NCBI GenBank assembly: GCA_003245785.1
Contig: QKCE01000279.1
Coordinates: 1-36,481 of the forward strand
Direction of reading: 5' to 3'
Length of the DNA: 36,481 nt
From: Spirochaetales bacterium
Lineage (GTDB): Bacteria > Spirochaetota > Spirochaetia > Treponematales > Treponemataceae
Shown piece after piece: positions 26,155-34,644 of this stretch. Position 1 is the first letter of the stretch. Each line of letters starts with the position of its first letter. The notes beneath the pieces were generated by a model, which ran no database searches, was not told the origin of the DNA, and worked only from the letters and a program-made list of their open reading frames with translations. The position numbers and the translations under genes were made by a program.

Positions 26155-26752
26155 GGCATTCCTCGCGGGCCTCCTGGCCCTCTCCTGCCTCGTCGCGGCT
26201 TTCGGCGCGGACAAGTACGACAAGCCCCGCGAAAAGGAAGTCGTCGTCGTGGGCAGGGTCATCCTCGATCCCCCGGTGGACGAGCGATTCTTTTCCAAGT
26301 TCTGGTTCCTGGATTCCCGTTACCTGACGATCAAGCCGGACAAGGGAGTCAAGGAGGGCGACGTGGTCCCCTCCGCGGCGAACATGATCTTCGCCTCTTC
26401 CGGTTTCTCCAACAACCAGATAGGGACGACGAACGCGAACGACGTCATCAGCGGCAAGATCAATATCCCCAAGGACCGGGTCGTCACGCTCCTGAACTTC
26501 GAATACCTTCCCGCGGGCTTCTACCTTTTCAGGATTTACCTCCCGGTTTTCGTGGAGTTCACCGTGCCTGACAATACCAACTACGTGTACGTGGGTACCC
26601 TCAAGTACGTCCGGAAGGGGAACCAGTACGAGCTGGTAAGCGCCACCCGGGTCGACGAGTTCGACGCCGCCCAGGCAGCGGTCAAGGAACGCTACGGGGC
26701 CGACGCCAAGCTCGTCCGCGTGCCCCTGCGGGACATGGAAGAAAAGAAATAA
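26141..26752 (+). CDS. Secreted protein of unknown function
   Basis: Signal peptide MKPNKAFLAGLLALSCLVAAFGA; overlaps the preceding gene by 14 bp. Confidence 0.7.
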   Translation: MKPNKAFLAGLLALSCLVAAFGADKYDKPREKEVVVVGRVILDPPVDERFFSKFWFLDSRYLTIKPDKGVKEGDVVPSAANMIFASSGFSNNQIGTTNANDVISGKINIPKDRVVTLLNFEYLPAGFYLFRIYLPVFVEFTVPDNTNYVYVGTLKYVRKGNQYELVSATRVDEFDAAQAAVKERYGADAKLVRVPLRDMEEKK

Positions 26753-26791
26753 CCCGCGTCGCGCGGAATCGCGCCCGAGGGCGCTGACCTG

Positions 26792-26840
26792 ACCCGCCGG
26801 CGGTTCTCCCCAGGGGATCCGCCGGCGGGTTTTCCTTTTT
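26792..26840 (+). terminator. Rho-independent terminator
   Basis: ACCCGCCGGCGG (26792-26803) / CCGCCGGCGGGT (26819-26830), then TTTTCCTTTTT. Confidence 0.85.
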
Positions 26841-26974
26841 AAAAACCTCCTGCAAGAAATTTCGCCGTTATTTCCGGCCATATCCCGTTCGTTCGCGCGA
26901 CAAGCAACGCGAACCCCGACGCGCGAAACCCGCGTCCCGGTTACGACTGACGGCACGTCGAATCGGCGGGATGG

Positions 26975-29029
26975 ATGGCGCGACGAAAACGAATACCGAA
27001 AAATATACTTCTCCTGTTGTGCGCCCTCCTCGCGGCGCGCTCGCCTTCGCCGGTCGGCGCGCTGCCATCGGACGGAACCGCCGGCACTTCCGCCTTTGAA
27101 TTCGTCGACCAGGATATCGGCGAGATTCTTTACGCGATCTCGCTCAACAGAAAGGTCCCGATCGTCCCGGACTCGACGGTAACCGGCCGCGCGAGTTTCC
27201 GGTTCGCGGGCGGCGATTTCGAGTCCGCGTTCGGCGCCTTCCTGGGCATAAACGGGCTGTACGCCGACCGGGCCGAGGCGGTTTGGACGGTCTCGAGAAT
27301 TCGGTTAGTCCGGAACGGCGACGGTGCCTTGGAGCTTGACGCCAACGACGTATACCTCGCTCAAATTCTCGATCGTCTCTCGGCCTTCACGGGCCGCGCG
27401 ATCGTCCGGGATCTCCTGCCCTCCGGACGGGTGTCGATTCATTTGTCCGGGGCCGGCCTCGCGGAAACCCTCTCGATCCTGATGCGGCCCTACGCGGAAT
27501 ACGCCGTGGCGGACTCGGGCAACTTTTTCGAGATCCGTAGAAATTCCGCGCGGGATTCAACCCCCGCGCCTTCCCCGACGAACGCGCCCGCGGCGCCGTC
27601 CGTGCGGGCATCAGGCGGGCTTTATTCCTTCAGCGGCGAGCGATTCAGGATCGGCGACGCCCTCGACGCGCTCTTCGGCGCCGCGGGCATCGAGTATTCC
27701 TCCTTCGTGCGGGGCGACGGAATCGTCGAACGGCTTTCCTTCAGTGACAAGTCCTTCGACGAGGCCCTCGGTTTGCTGCTCGATCAGGCCAACGCGGAAG
27801 CCGTGAGGTCCGCGAATATATGGTGCATCCTTCCGGGGCAACAATCGGAAATCGCCAAAAGGCTTCGGAACGGCGACAGGGACTGGGTGAGATTCCCCCT
27901 CAAATTCGCCAACTATGCCCAGGTGCAGCCCGTCCTTCTCGCGCGGTATCCCGCCCTCGCGGCGGTACCGCTCCCGGGGGGAGACGGCTTTTTCGCGAGG
28001 GTGACCGAGGCGGAGCGCGCCGATCTCGTTCGCTGCCTCGACGCCGTCGACGCCAAGGGCTTTCGCGGCGAGGTGCGTCTCAAGTACATCAAGAGCGAGG
28101 AGCTCCTGAAAAACCCGCCGCCCTCGGTAACGCGGGAAAACCTCGTGGACGCGGGGGACGGAAACGCCCTCTTTTTCGTCGGGAGCCGCGAGCGGTACGC
28201 GGAATTCGCGAAAGACCTGGAAACCCTCGACCGGCCCAGGGCCCGCATCAGGTACGACCTTCTCATCATGCAGTATCAGGATTCCTCTGACCTCAAGTGG
28301 GGCTTCGCCGCCTCCGCCCGCCGTCTCGCGCCCGGGGACCAAACCATGGTCACCGGGAGTTTCGGCAATATCCTCAAGCTGAACTTCGACGTGATCACGG
28401 TGCTCGGGTATCAGTTCGCGGCGCAGCTCGACACGGCGATCGCCGAAAACCGGGCGAGCGTGTTCGCCGACACCACGCTCTACGGCCTCTCGGGCCAGGA
28501 CATAAAATTCCAGAACACGAACACCTATCGATACCGCGACTACTACATCGATTCGCAGACCAAGGAGACCGTCTACACCGGCGTGACCAGGGAAATCACC
28601 TCCGGTTTGGTCCTAGACGTGAACGGCTGGGTATCGGGAGACGGGATGATTACGACCGCGGTGAACGCCTCGGTGTCTAAGCGCGGCGTCGACGTGTCGA
28701 GCGGGGTGGGCAATCCGCCGCCGACCTCGGAGAAGACGATCTCGACCCAGGTCCGCTCGCGCTCCGGCGAGACGGTCGTGCTCAGCGGCTTGAGGCAGGA
28801 CGACTCTACCCTCGTCGAGGAGCGCGTGCCGTTCATTTCGCGGATTCCCCTCATCGGCTGGCTTTTCAGGAACCGCGACGAGTCCAGGGAAAAGTCCCAG
28901 ACGGTAATCTACCTGATTCCCCGCGTGGACCTCGGATCCGACGAGTACGGCCAGGAAGGGCGCAGGACCGAATCGGCCTACGAGCGGCTGGTCCGTCCGT
29001 ACCTGGGAGGCCAAGATGACCGGCCTTGA
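26975..29029 (+). CDS. Type II/IV secretion-family secretin (GspD/PilQ-like)
   Basis: Signal peptide; N-domain FEFVDQDIGEILYAISLNRKVPIV; C-terminal secretin signature ERVPFISRIPLIGWLFRNRDESREKSQTVIYLIPRV. Confidence 0.92.
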   Translation: MARRKRIPKNILLLLCALLAARSPSPVGALPSDGTAGTSAFEFVDQDIGEILYAISLNRKVPIVPDSTVTGRASFRFAGGDFESAFGAFLGINGLYADRAEAVWTVSRIRLVRNGDGALELDANDVYLAQILDRLSAFTGRAIVRDLLPSGRVSIHLSGAGLAETLSILMRPYAEYAVADSGNFFEIRRNSARDSTPAPSPTNAPAAPSVRASGGLYSFSGERFRIGDALDALFGAAGIEYSSFVRGDGIVERLSFSDKSFDEALGLLLDQANAEAVRSANIWCILPGQQSEIAKRLRNGDRDWVRFPLKFANYAQVQPVLLARYPALAAVPLPGGDGFFARVTEAERADLVRCLDAVDAKGFRGEVRLKYIKSEELLKNPPPSVTRENLVDAGDGNALFFVGSRERYAEFAKDLETLDRPRARIRYDLLIMQYQDSSDLKWGFAASARRLAPGDQTMVTGSFGNILKLNFDVITVLGYQFAAQLDTAIAENRASVFADTTLYGLSGQDIKFQNTNTYRYRDYYIDSQTKETVYTGVTREITSGLVLDVNGWVSGDGMITTAVNASVSKRGVDVSSGVGNPPPTSEKTISTQVRSRSGETVVLSGLRQDDSTLVEERVPFISRIPLIGWLFRNRDESREKSQTVIYLIPRVDLGSDEYGQEGRRTESAYERLVRPYLGGQDDRP

Positions 29030-30410
29030 GCGCTCCGCCGTTTCGCTGAGTCCCGCGTTCTGCGCCCACAACGGCGTACTCCTCCTTCCCTCGAGCGATG
29101 GCGAAGTGTGCCTCGGCATGCTGGATATCGACGACCTGCCCTTGCGGGGGCGAATCGAGCGGGAATGGCCCGGCTCGCGGTTCAGTTACTCGCCCCTTGG
29201 CAGGGACGAGTTCGCCCTCGCCCTGAGCCGACTCTTCGCGGAGGATCGCGCGGAAGGCGGGGACGACGGCAGCGGGATGACGGCCTGCGACCGGCGCGAC
29301 GGCGGCTCGGCGATCGACCGCGTCGAACGGGACGCGCCAATCGTGAATCTCCTCAATTCGATATTCCTGGAAGCCTCTTCCCTCGGCGCGTCGGACATTC
29401 ACCTCGAGTCCGAGGCAAGCCACGTCGCCGTGCGGTACCGGGTGGACGGTCGGCTCAGGACGATGGCGAGGCTTTCGCCGGACCGGGGCGATGCCCTTTC
29501 GACCCGGCTCAAGCACCTCGCGAACCTCAATATCGTCGAGCGCCGACGGCCCCAGGACGGGAGGCTGAACGTCGCGGGGGCCGGCCGCGCGCTGGACGTG
29601 CGGGTTTCCTTCGCGCCGACGGTCCGGGGCGAGTCCGTCGTGCTGCGCCTCCTCGATTCGGGGAACGCGGCGCTCGACCTCGATTCCCTCGGCTATTCCA
29701 CCCGGGAGCTCGCGCGCCTCCGCGGCGCCGTCGCTTCCGGTTCGGGACTCGTCCTGGTCTCCGGCCCCACCGGTTCGGGGAAGACCACGACCCTATCGGC
29801 GATTCTCCGGGAGCTGGCGAGCGACGAGCTCAAAATCGTCTCGATCGAGGATCCCGTCGAGTACCGGCTCGCGGGGGTTACGCAGATCCAGACCGACGAA
29901 GGACTCGCGCTCACCTTTGAATCGCTCCTTCGCCGGGTGTTCCGGCAGGACCCCGACGTCGTGATGATCGGCGAGATCCGCGACGGCCAGACCGCCCGGC
30001 TCGCCGCGAGGGCAGCGCTCACGGGGCATCTCGTGTTCGCCACCGTCCACGCGACCGGCGCGCTGGAGGCGATTCCCCGGTTAATGGACCTCGGCGTCGA
30101 ACCCTATCTCGTCGCGGCCACCCTCAGGCTGTCGGTCGCCCAGAGGCTCCTGCGGAGGCGCTGCGCCCCCTGCGGCGGGACGGGTTGCCCGGCTTGCGGG
30201 GGAACCGGCTACGCCGGACGCGTCGCGGTATCGGAATCCTTCGGGATCGATCGGGACGCGAGGGGGGCTATCGAGTCCGCCCGGCCCGCTGAGCGTTTGG
30301 AAGCCCTGGCGCGCAGGGGCGGGTTCAGGACGATGAGGGAAGACGCGGCGGAAAAGATTCGAGCCGGGATCACGGACGAGGGCGAGGCCCGGCGGGAGAT
30401 AGGCCCGTGA
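29016..30410 (+). CDS. Type II secretion ATPase (GspE family)
   Basis: GASDIHLESEASHVAVRYRVDGRL, Walker A GPTGSGKTTTLSAIL, Asp box SIEDPVEYRL, Walker B QDPDVVMIGEIRD, His box TGHLVFATVHA. Confidence 0.95.
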   Translation: MTGLERSAVSLSPAFCAHNGVLLLPSSDGEVCLGMLDIDDLPLRGRIEREWPGSRFSYSPLGRDEFALALSRLFAEDRAEGGDDGSGMTACDRRDGGSAIDRVERDAPIVNLLNSIFLEASSLGASDIHLESEASHVAVRYRVDGRLRTMARLSPDRGDALSTRLKHLANLNIVERRRPQDGRLNVAGAGRALDVRVSFAPTVRGESVVLRLLDSGNAALDLDSLGYSTRELARLRGAVASGSGLVLVSGPTGSGKTTTLSAILRELASDELKIVSIEDPVEYRLAGVTQIQTDEGLALTFESLLRRVFRQDPDVVMIGEIRDGQTARLAARAALTGHLVFATVHATGALEAIPRLMDLGVEPYLVAATLRLSVAQRLLRRRCAPCGGTGCPACGGTGYAGRVAVSESFGIDRDARGAIESARPAERLEALARRGGFRTMREDAAEKIRAGITDEGEARREIGP

Positions 30411-31375
30411 GCGGCGCGGTGCGAGGGAACGTGGGGCGGTTCACCTCGATGGCCCGGTCTCTTCTCGATTCGGGATACGGCCTGAACGACGCCCTGAGGC
30501 TGCTCTCCCGTGGCGACGTGTCTCCCGGCGCGCGGGATATCGCCGCGGCCCTCGCCGCCGAGATACGCCGGGGCAGGGGCTTTTCGCAAGCCCTCGCCGC
30601 CTTGCGTACCCCGGGGGGCGGAAGGGTCTTTCCGGAGGAATACGCGCTCCGCGTGGCGGGAGGCGAAAGGTCCGGCGATCTCGCGGGGGCGTTCGCCCGG
30701 CTGGACGACGGTTACTCGGAGCGGAAGAAGGCGAGGGAGAGACTCGTCTCGGCGCTCGTCTATCCCGCCTTCATCGTGGCGGTCTCGGGGGCGGGAACCG
30801 TCGCTGTCCTCGCGAGGGCCGTCCCGTACCTTCTCGCCATGGGATACCTCGACGCGGCGTCCCGCTCGGGAATCGTCTCGGGGCTCGTCGCGGCCTGGGC
30901 CGCGCTTCTCGTCCTTTCCGCTGCTTTTTCGGTCGCCGCCTGGCGGCTCGTCGGGAGGGCGTCGGGCGAATCCCTCGCTTTCGCCGTGCTGGAGGATTAC
31001 GCCGCGGCGGGATTGCCCCTCGGGGACGCGCTCCTCCTTTGCGTCCGGGAACTTGGCCCGACGCCGCTCGCCGCGGCACTCGCCGGTATACGAAGGGCCG
31101 TCGCGTCGGGGCGTCCCCTGGCCCTCGCCTTTCGAGACGCGGGCCGGTTTCCCGCCTCGGTGACCGACCTCCTCCTCATGGGCGGCGAGTCGGGCGACGC
31201 GGGGAAGATGTTCGCGGGGGCGGCCCGCCACTACGCGGAGCGGGACAGGCGAAGGCGCGAGTACGCGCTTCGGGCGAGCGAACCGGCGGCGATCGCGATC
31301 GTCGGCGTCTACCTCGCCATCGCGCTCGAATCGGTCGTAATCCCGCTGTTGACGGGTATAGGGGGAATTCCATGA
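30407..31375 (+). CDS. Type II secretion inner-membrane platform protein (GspF family)
   Basis: Two GspF-type repeats (FTSMARSLLDSGYGLNDALRLL; DYAAAGLPLGDALLLCVREL) and TM segments; ATGA overlap with gspE-like gene. Confidence 0.88.
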   Translation: MSGAVRGNVGRFTSMARSLLDSGYGLNDALRLLSRGDVSPGARDIAAALAAEIRRGRGFSQALAALRTPGGGRVFPEEYALRVAGGERSGDLAGAFARLDDGYSERKKARERLVSALVYPAFIVAVSGAGTVAVLARAVPYLLAMGYLDAASRSGIVSGLVAAWAALLVLSAAFSVAAWRLVGRASGESLAFAVLEDYAAAGLPLGDALLLCVRELGPTPLAAALAGIRRAVASGRPLALAFRDAGRFPASVTDLLLMGGESGDAGKMFAGAARHYAERDRRRREYALRASEPAAIAIVGVYLAIALESVVIPLLTGIGGIP

Positions 31376-31800
31376 AGGGAAGAAACGAAGAGGGTTTCAC
31401 GTTCATCGAGACGGTAATCGTCATCGCGATCATCCTCATCCTTTCCGCGGGAGTCGGGTTTTCGGCGATGAAGTACGTCGACAGGGCGCGGGTCGCCTCG
31501 GCGCGCAACCAGATATCGGCCTACAAGCTCGCGCTCGAGTCGTACTACCTCGACTGCGGCCGTTACCCTTCCGCCGGGCAGGGGCTCGTCGCGCTGTGGG
31601 AAAAGCCCGCCTTGAGCCCGGTGCCAGAGTCCTGGGCCGGTCCGTACGTGGACCGGGAAGTCGCCGGGGACCCTTGGGGCCGTCCTTTCGAGTATTCGGC
31701 GCCGGGAGAAAACGGGCTTCCTTTCGGGATCCTTTCGCTCGGGGCGGACGGTCTTCGGGGCGGGGAGGGAAATGATGCGGACGTCGCTTCGTGGAAATAG
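31372..31800 (+). CDS. Major pseudopilin (GspG family)
   Basis: Prepilin motif EEG|FTFIETVIVIAIILIL; LALESYYLDCGRYPSAGQGLVAL and DPWGRPFEY are GspG hallmarks. Confidence 0.93.
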   Translation: MKGRNEEGFTFIETVIVIAIILILSAGVGFSAMKYVDRARVASARNQISAYKLALESYYLDCGRYPSAGQGLVALWEKPALSPVPESWAGPYVDREVAGDPWGRPFEYSAPGENGLPFGILSLGADGLRGGEGNDADVASWK

Positions 31801-31978
31801 CGAGGGCTTTTGCCTGCTGTACGCCGTCTTGGCGATCTTCCTTTTCTCGCTCCTTTTCGTTCCGTTCTCGGAAGCCGCGTCGGCCCGGGCGAGGCTCGCG
31901 GAAAGGACGAGGTCCGCGGTTCTGTCCGCGAACGAACTGGCTAACGGGGAGGTCGTAAACCGCCATGACGTTCACTGA
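31772..31978 (+). CDS. Short minor-pseudopilin-like ORF lacking Glu5
   Basis: MMRTSLRGNSEG|FCLLYAVLAIFLFSLLFV: leader plus hydrophobic helix; position 5 is Tyr. Overlaps flanking genes; 68 aa. Confidence 0.6.
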   Translation: MMRTSLRGNSEGFCLLYAVLAIFLFSLLFVPFSEAASARARLAERTRSAVLSANELANGEVVNRHDVH

Positions 31979-32303
31979 GCTTGGCGCCGCCGTCCTGATA
32001 CTCGCGCTCTTTTTCGCGGGCCTCTCGTCCGCGGCGGCCCCGGCGGCGAGACTGTACGCAGGATCGTGCCGTTCGCTCCGCGAGGCAAGGGAGCTTTCCT
32101 TCGTGATCGAGAGCTTTCGCGCGGAGTGCCGGTCCGGGGATGCCGATTTCGCGGAATGGAAGCGCGCCGTATCCGTCGTCGACGGGGTGAAGGGGATCGA
32201 AATCTCCGCTTTGGAAACCGGCGACGGCACGGGGGCGTGGCGGCTCTCCTGCGAGGCTTACGGCGTTCCGCTGGAAGTGTTGGCCGCGGGAGCCTGCGAA
32301 TGA
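31965..32303 (+). CDS. Leaderless pseudopilin-like protein
   Basis: MTFTELGAAVLILALFFAGLSS, with Glu at residue 5 counted from Met1; in-frame TAA three codons upstream precludes a longer leader. Confidence 0.6.
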   Translation: MTFTELGAAVLILALFFAGLSSAAAPAARLYAGSCRSLREARELSFVIESFRAECRSGDADFAEWKRAVSVVDGVKGIEISALETGDGTGAWRLSCEAYGVPLEVLAAGACE

Positions 32304-33604
32304 AAGGATACGCGATACCCCGCGGTGATTTCGAAAGCTACTTTCTCAGGGCCGAACCGGGAACTCCCCCGAGGGGAAAGGCTTTCCGCGGGTGGGTCCG
32401 GTCGGAACTGGAAAAGCTGCATCCGGGCTTCGGGGAGTCCCACGCGGCGGACGTCAAGAAATTGCGCGTGCCGGGCGGGTCATGGTATCTCGCCACCGTG
32501 ATGAGGCAAGAGGTCCTGGCGGAACACCGGGCGTTGGCCCGTCGCGCGCCTCTCGTCGCGGCGGAATGGTACGTCCTGGACGCGGAGGGCGCGCCGACGC
32601 TCCCGACGGGCGAAAGTCACGGACCTAAAAGGGCTTCGCGGCTCGGTCCCTCGTTCGCGAAGCGTCCCGGACGCGCGGCCGCATACGTTTCCCTCGCCGC
32701 GCTTCTTTTCGCGGCCTGCGCTCTCGCCCTGCCGCGCCCCGGGCGCGCGACGGCCGGTTCCCCGGTCTCTCCTTCCGGGGTCGTGATCGAGACGGAACGC
32801 GCGCCCCCTCTCCCCGACGCCGCGGACCTATTTGCCCTGATCGCCTCCCGCATCGCTGACACGGGCGCGACGGTATCGGACATGGAGGTTTCGTCTCGGG
32901 AGAGCCCTCCCGTGAGGATTTCCGTCGGCGGGAAGGGCCCCTCCGCCGTCATGGCTTCCCTGGAGGGCGCGGTTCCCCTGGACGCGGGTTCGTTCGGTCC
33001 GGTCTCTTTTTCGGGGAACGTCCCGCGGTATTCCCTGTCCTACGGATTCTCCGGGAACGGGATATCCCCTCCGACGGAGGGCGTGGCCCCCTCGTCGGCC
33101 CTTGCGTTCTTGTCGCGGGCCGCGGAATCGCTAACCGCTTCCGGGGGGACCCTCGAAGCCGCGCGGCTCGGTGGAGACGACGGGGATCGGGCTCTCTTTA
33201 TCGAAGCCGCCGCGCCCCTTAGTCGCTCGGGTTCGGTACTGCTCGGGTTAACCGAAACGGCCAAAGCCTCCGGACTGGTCGTCGTTTCGGCCTTCGCGGA
33301 GGCCGGGGGGCAGGATGGCGTCCTGAGACTCAGGTTGAGCCTTCGGACGGCGTTGACCATTGGCGGAAACCCCGAGGAAGGCGCGGATTCCGGCGACTTC
33401 GGTCCCATCGAGGCCCGCTATGCCGACGTACCGCGGGCTTTCGGGTTTTTCGCCGCCGCTCCATCGTCGCAAACCACTTTACCAGGGAAAGGTACCGGGC
33501 CGGAAAGCGGATGGGCTGCCATCGGCACGATCGTCGACGCCCGGGGAAGGCGGGTCGTCTATTACAGGGATTCGGGAGGAAAGATCCATGAAATCGAAAA
33601 TTGA
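32300..33604 (+). CDS. Bitopic membrane protein, possible GspL/GspM functional analogue
   Basis: Cytoplasmic ~125 aa, one TM (AAAYVSLAALLFAACALAL), long periplasmic region; ATGA overlap and position after pseudopilins. No clear sequence similarity recognised. Confidence 0.6.
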   Translation: MKGYAIPRGDFESYFLRAEPGTPPRGKAFRGWVRSELEKLHPGFGESHAADVKKLRVPGGSWYLATVMRQEVLAEHRALARRAPLVAAEWYVLDAEGAPTLPTGESHGPKRASRLGPSFAKRPGRAAAYVSLAALLFAACALALPRPGRATAGSPVSPSGVVIETERAPPLPDAADLFALIASRIADTGATVSDMEVSSRESPPVRISVGGKGPSAVMASLEGAVPLDAGSFGPVSFSGNVPRYSLSYGFSGNGISPPTEGVAPSSALAFLSRAAESLTASGGTLEAARLGGDDGDRALFIEAAAPLSRSGSVLLGLTETAKASGLVVVSAFAEAGGQDGVLRLRLSLRTALTIGGNPEEGADSGDFGPIEARYADVPRAFGFFAAAPSSQTTLPGKGTGPESGWAAIGTIVDARGRRVVYYRDSGGKIHEIEN

Positions 33605-34187
33605 ATCGGCGTTACCATACGCGCCCCTGGCGCTCTTGGCGCTCCTGGCTTCCTGCTCGACCTTCGGGTTTTCCCCGGGCAGGTTCGACGTGCGCGGCAT
33701 GGTGTACGACTTCGAAAACCGCCCGGTCGCGAAATACGAGGTTTCCCTCGACGGGAAGGCCAAGGCGGTTACCGACGTGACGGGCCGTTACGTCCTGCCA
33801 TTGGTCTCCCCGGGGCGTTACCGGCTCACCGGGGAGGGCAAGTGTTTCGAGCGTTACGAGGCCCCGGCGGAAATCCTTTCCGGAAACGACGTCCAGTACC
33901 TTCGGGTCGTCTCGGCGGAGGAACTGCTCGAGCTTGCCGACGGGGCGCTTTCTCGGGGCGACCTTGACCGGGCTGCCGAATACGTATCCCGGGCGGAAAA
34001 AACCGGAAGCGAGTCCCCCCTCATTCCCTTTTATTCCGCGGTGACGCTCTTTCGGAAGGGAAAGCCCGGGGATGCCCTCGCCGTTCTCGAATCGTTAGCG
34101 GCGAAGGGTTTCGACGATCCCTGGGTGGAGGCGATGGCGGGTGACATGAGGGCCCTCGCGCAGGGGGAAAACGATGTCGATGAATGA
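33588..34187 (+). CDS. Lipoprotein with carboxypeptidase-regulatory-like domain and TPR-like region
   Basis: Lipobox ALLASC; VRGMVYDFENRPVAKYEVSLDGKAKAVTDVTGRYVLPLVSPGRYRL; helical repeat LADGALSRGDLDRAAEYVSRAEK. Confidence 0.7.
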   Translation: MKSKIESALPYAPLALLALLASCSTFGFSPGRFDVRGMVYDFENRPVAKYEVSLDGKAKAVTDVTGRYVLPLVSPGRYRLTGEGKCFERYEAPAEILSGNDVQYLRVVSAEELLELADGALSRGDLDRAAEYVSRAEKTGSESPLIPFYSAVTLFRKGKPGDALAVLESLAAKGFDDPWVEAMAGDMRALAQGENDVDE

Positions 34188-34644
34188 TCGCCCCGTCGCC
34201 GCGGCGGCTTTTTTGCTTTCGCTCGCCGTCGGGCTTCTCGCGTCATGCGACCTTCAGCCGGATTCTTTTCCGCCCTTCGTTCTGGGGAAACCCGAATGCG
34301 TGATCGGCGAGCGGCCCGGCTATTACCTCGTCGCGGGCATCGAATTCGAATTCGCGAACACCTCGGGAAAATCGATCCGCTCCCTCTCGGTATCGGCCAT
34401 GGTATACGACCGGGAGACGGAGTCGAATCCTTTCGTCGGGTCGAACCGGATCGAGGGCCTGTTCGCGGGGGACATCCCCGGCAAGTCAAAGATCGACGCG
34501 GCGATACCCCTCGATTCCTATATATACGTCGCGCCGAGCGAGCCGTACATCGTCGACTTTTTTTACGTCTCGGCGATCGAGTATTCCGACGGCACGAGCT
34601 GGGCTGACCCGAACGGCGCCTATTGCACCGGGAGCGAGCCATGA
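34174..34644 (+). CDS. Small predicted lipoprotein
   Basis: Lipobox VGLLASCD; overlaps preceding gene by 14 bp. Confidence 0.65.
   Translation: MSMNDRPVAAAAFLLSLAVGLLASCDLQPDSFPPFVLGKPECVIGERPGYYLVAGIEFEFANTSGKSIRSLSVSAMVYDRETESNPFVGSNRIEGLFAGDIPGKSKIDAAIPLDSYIYVAPSEPYIVDFFYVSAIEYSDGTSWADPNGAYCTGSEP

Noticed and set aside
30510-31163. Overlapping 217-aa + strand ORF inside the GspF-like gene
   Set aside because: Arg/Ser/Pro-rich alternate-frame product typical of GC-rich coding sequence; the GspF frame has clear TM segments and family motifs.
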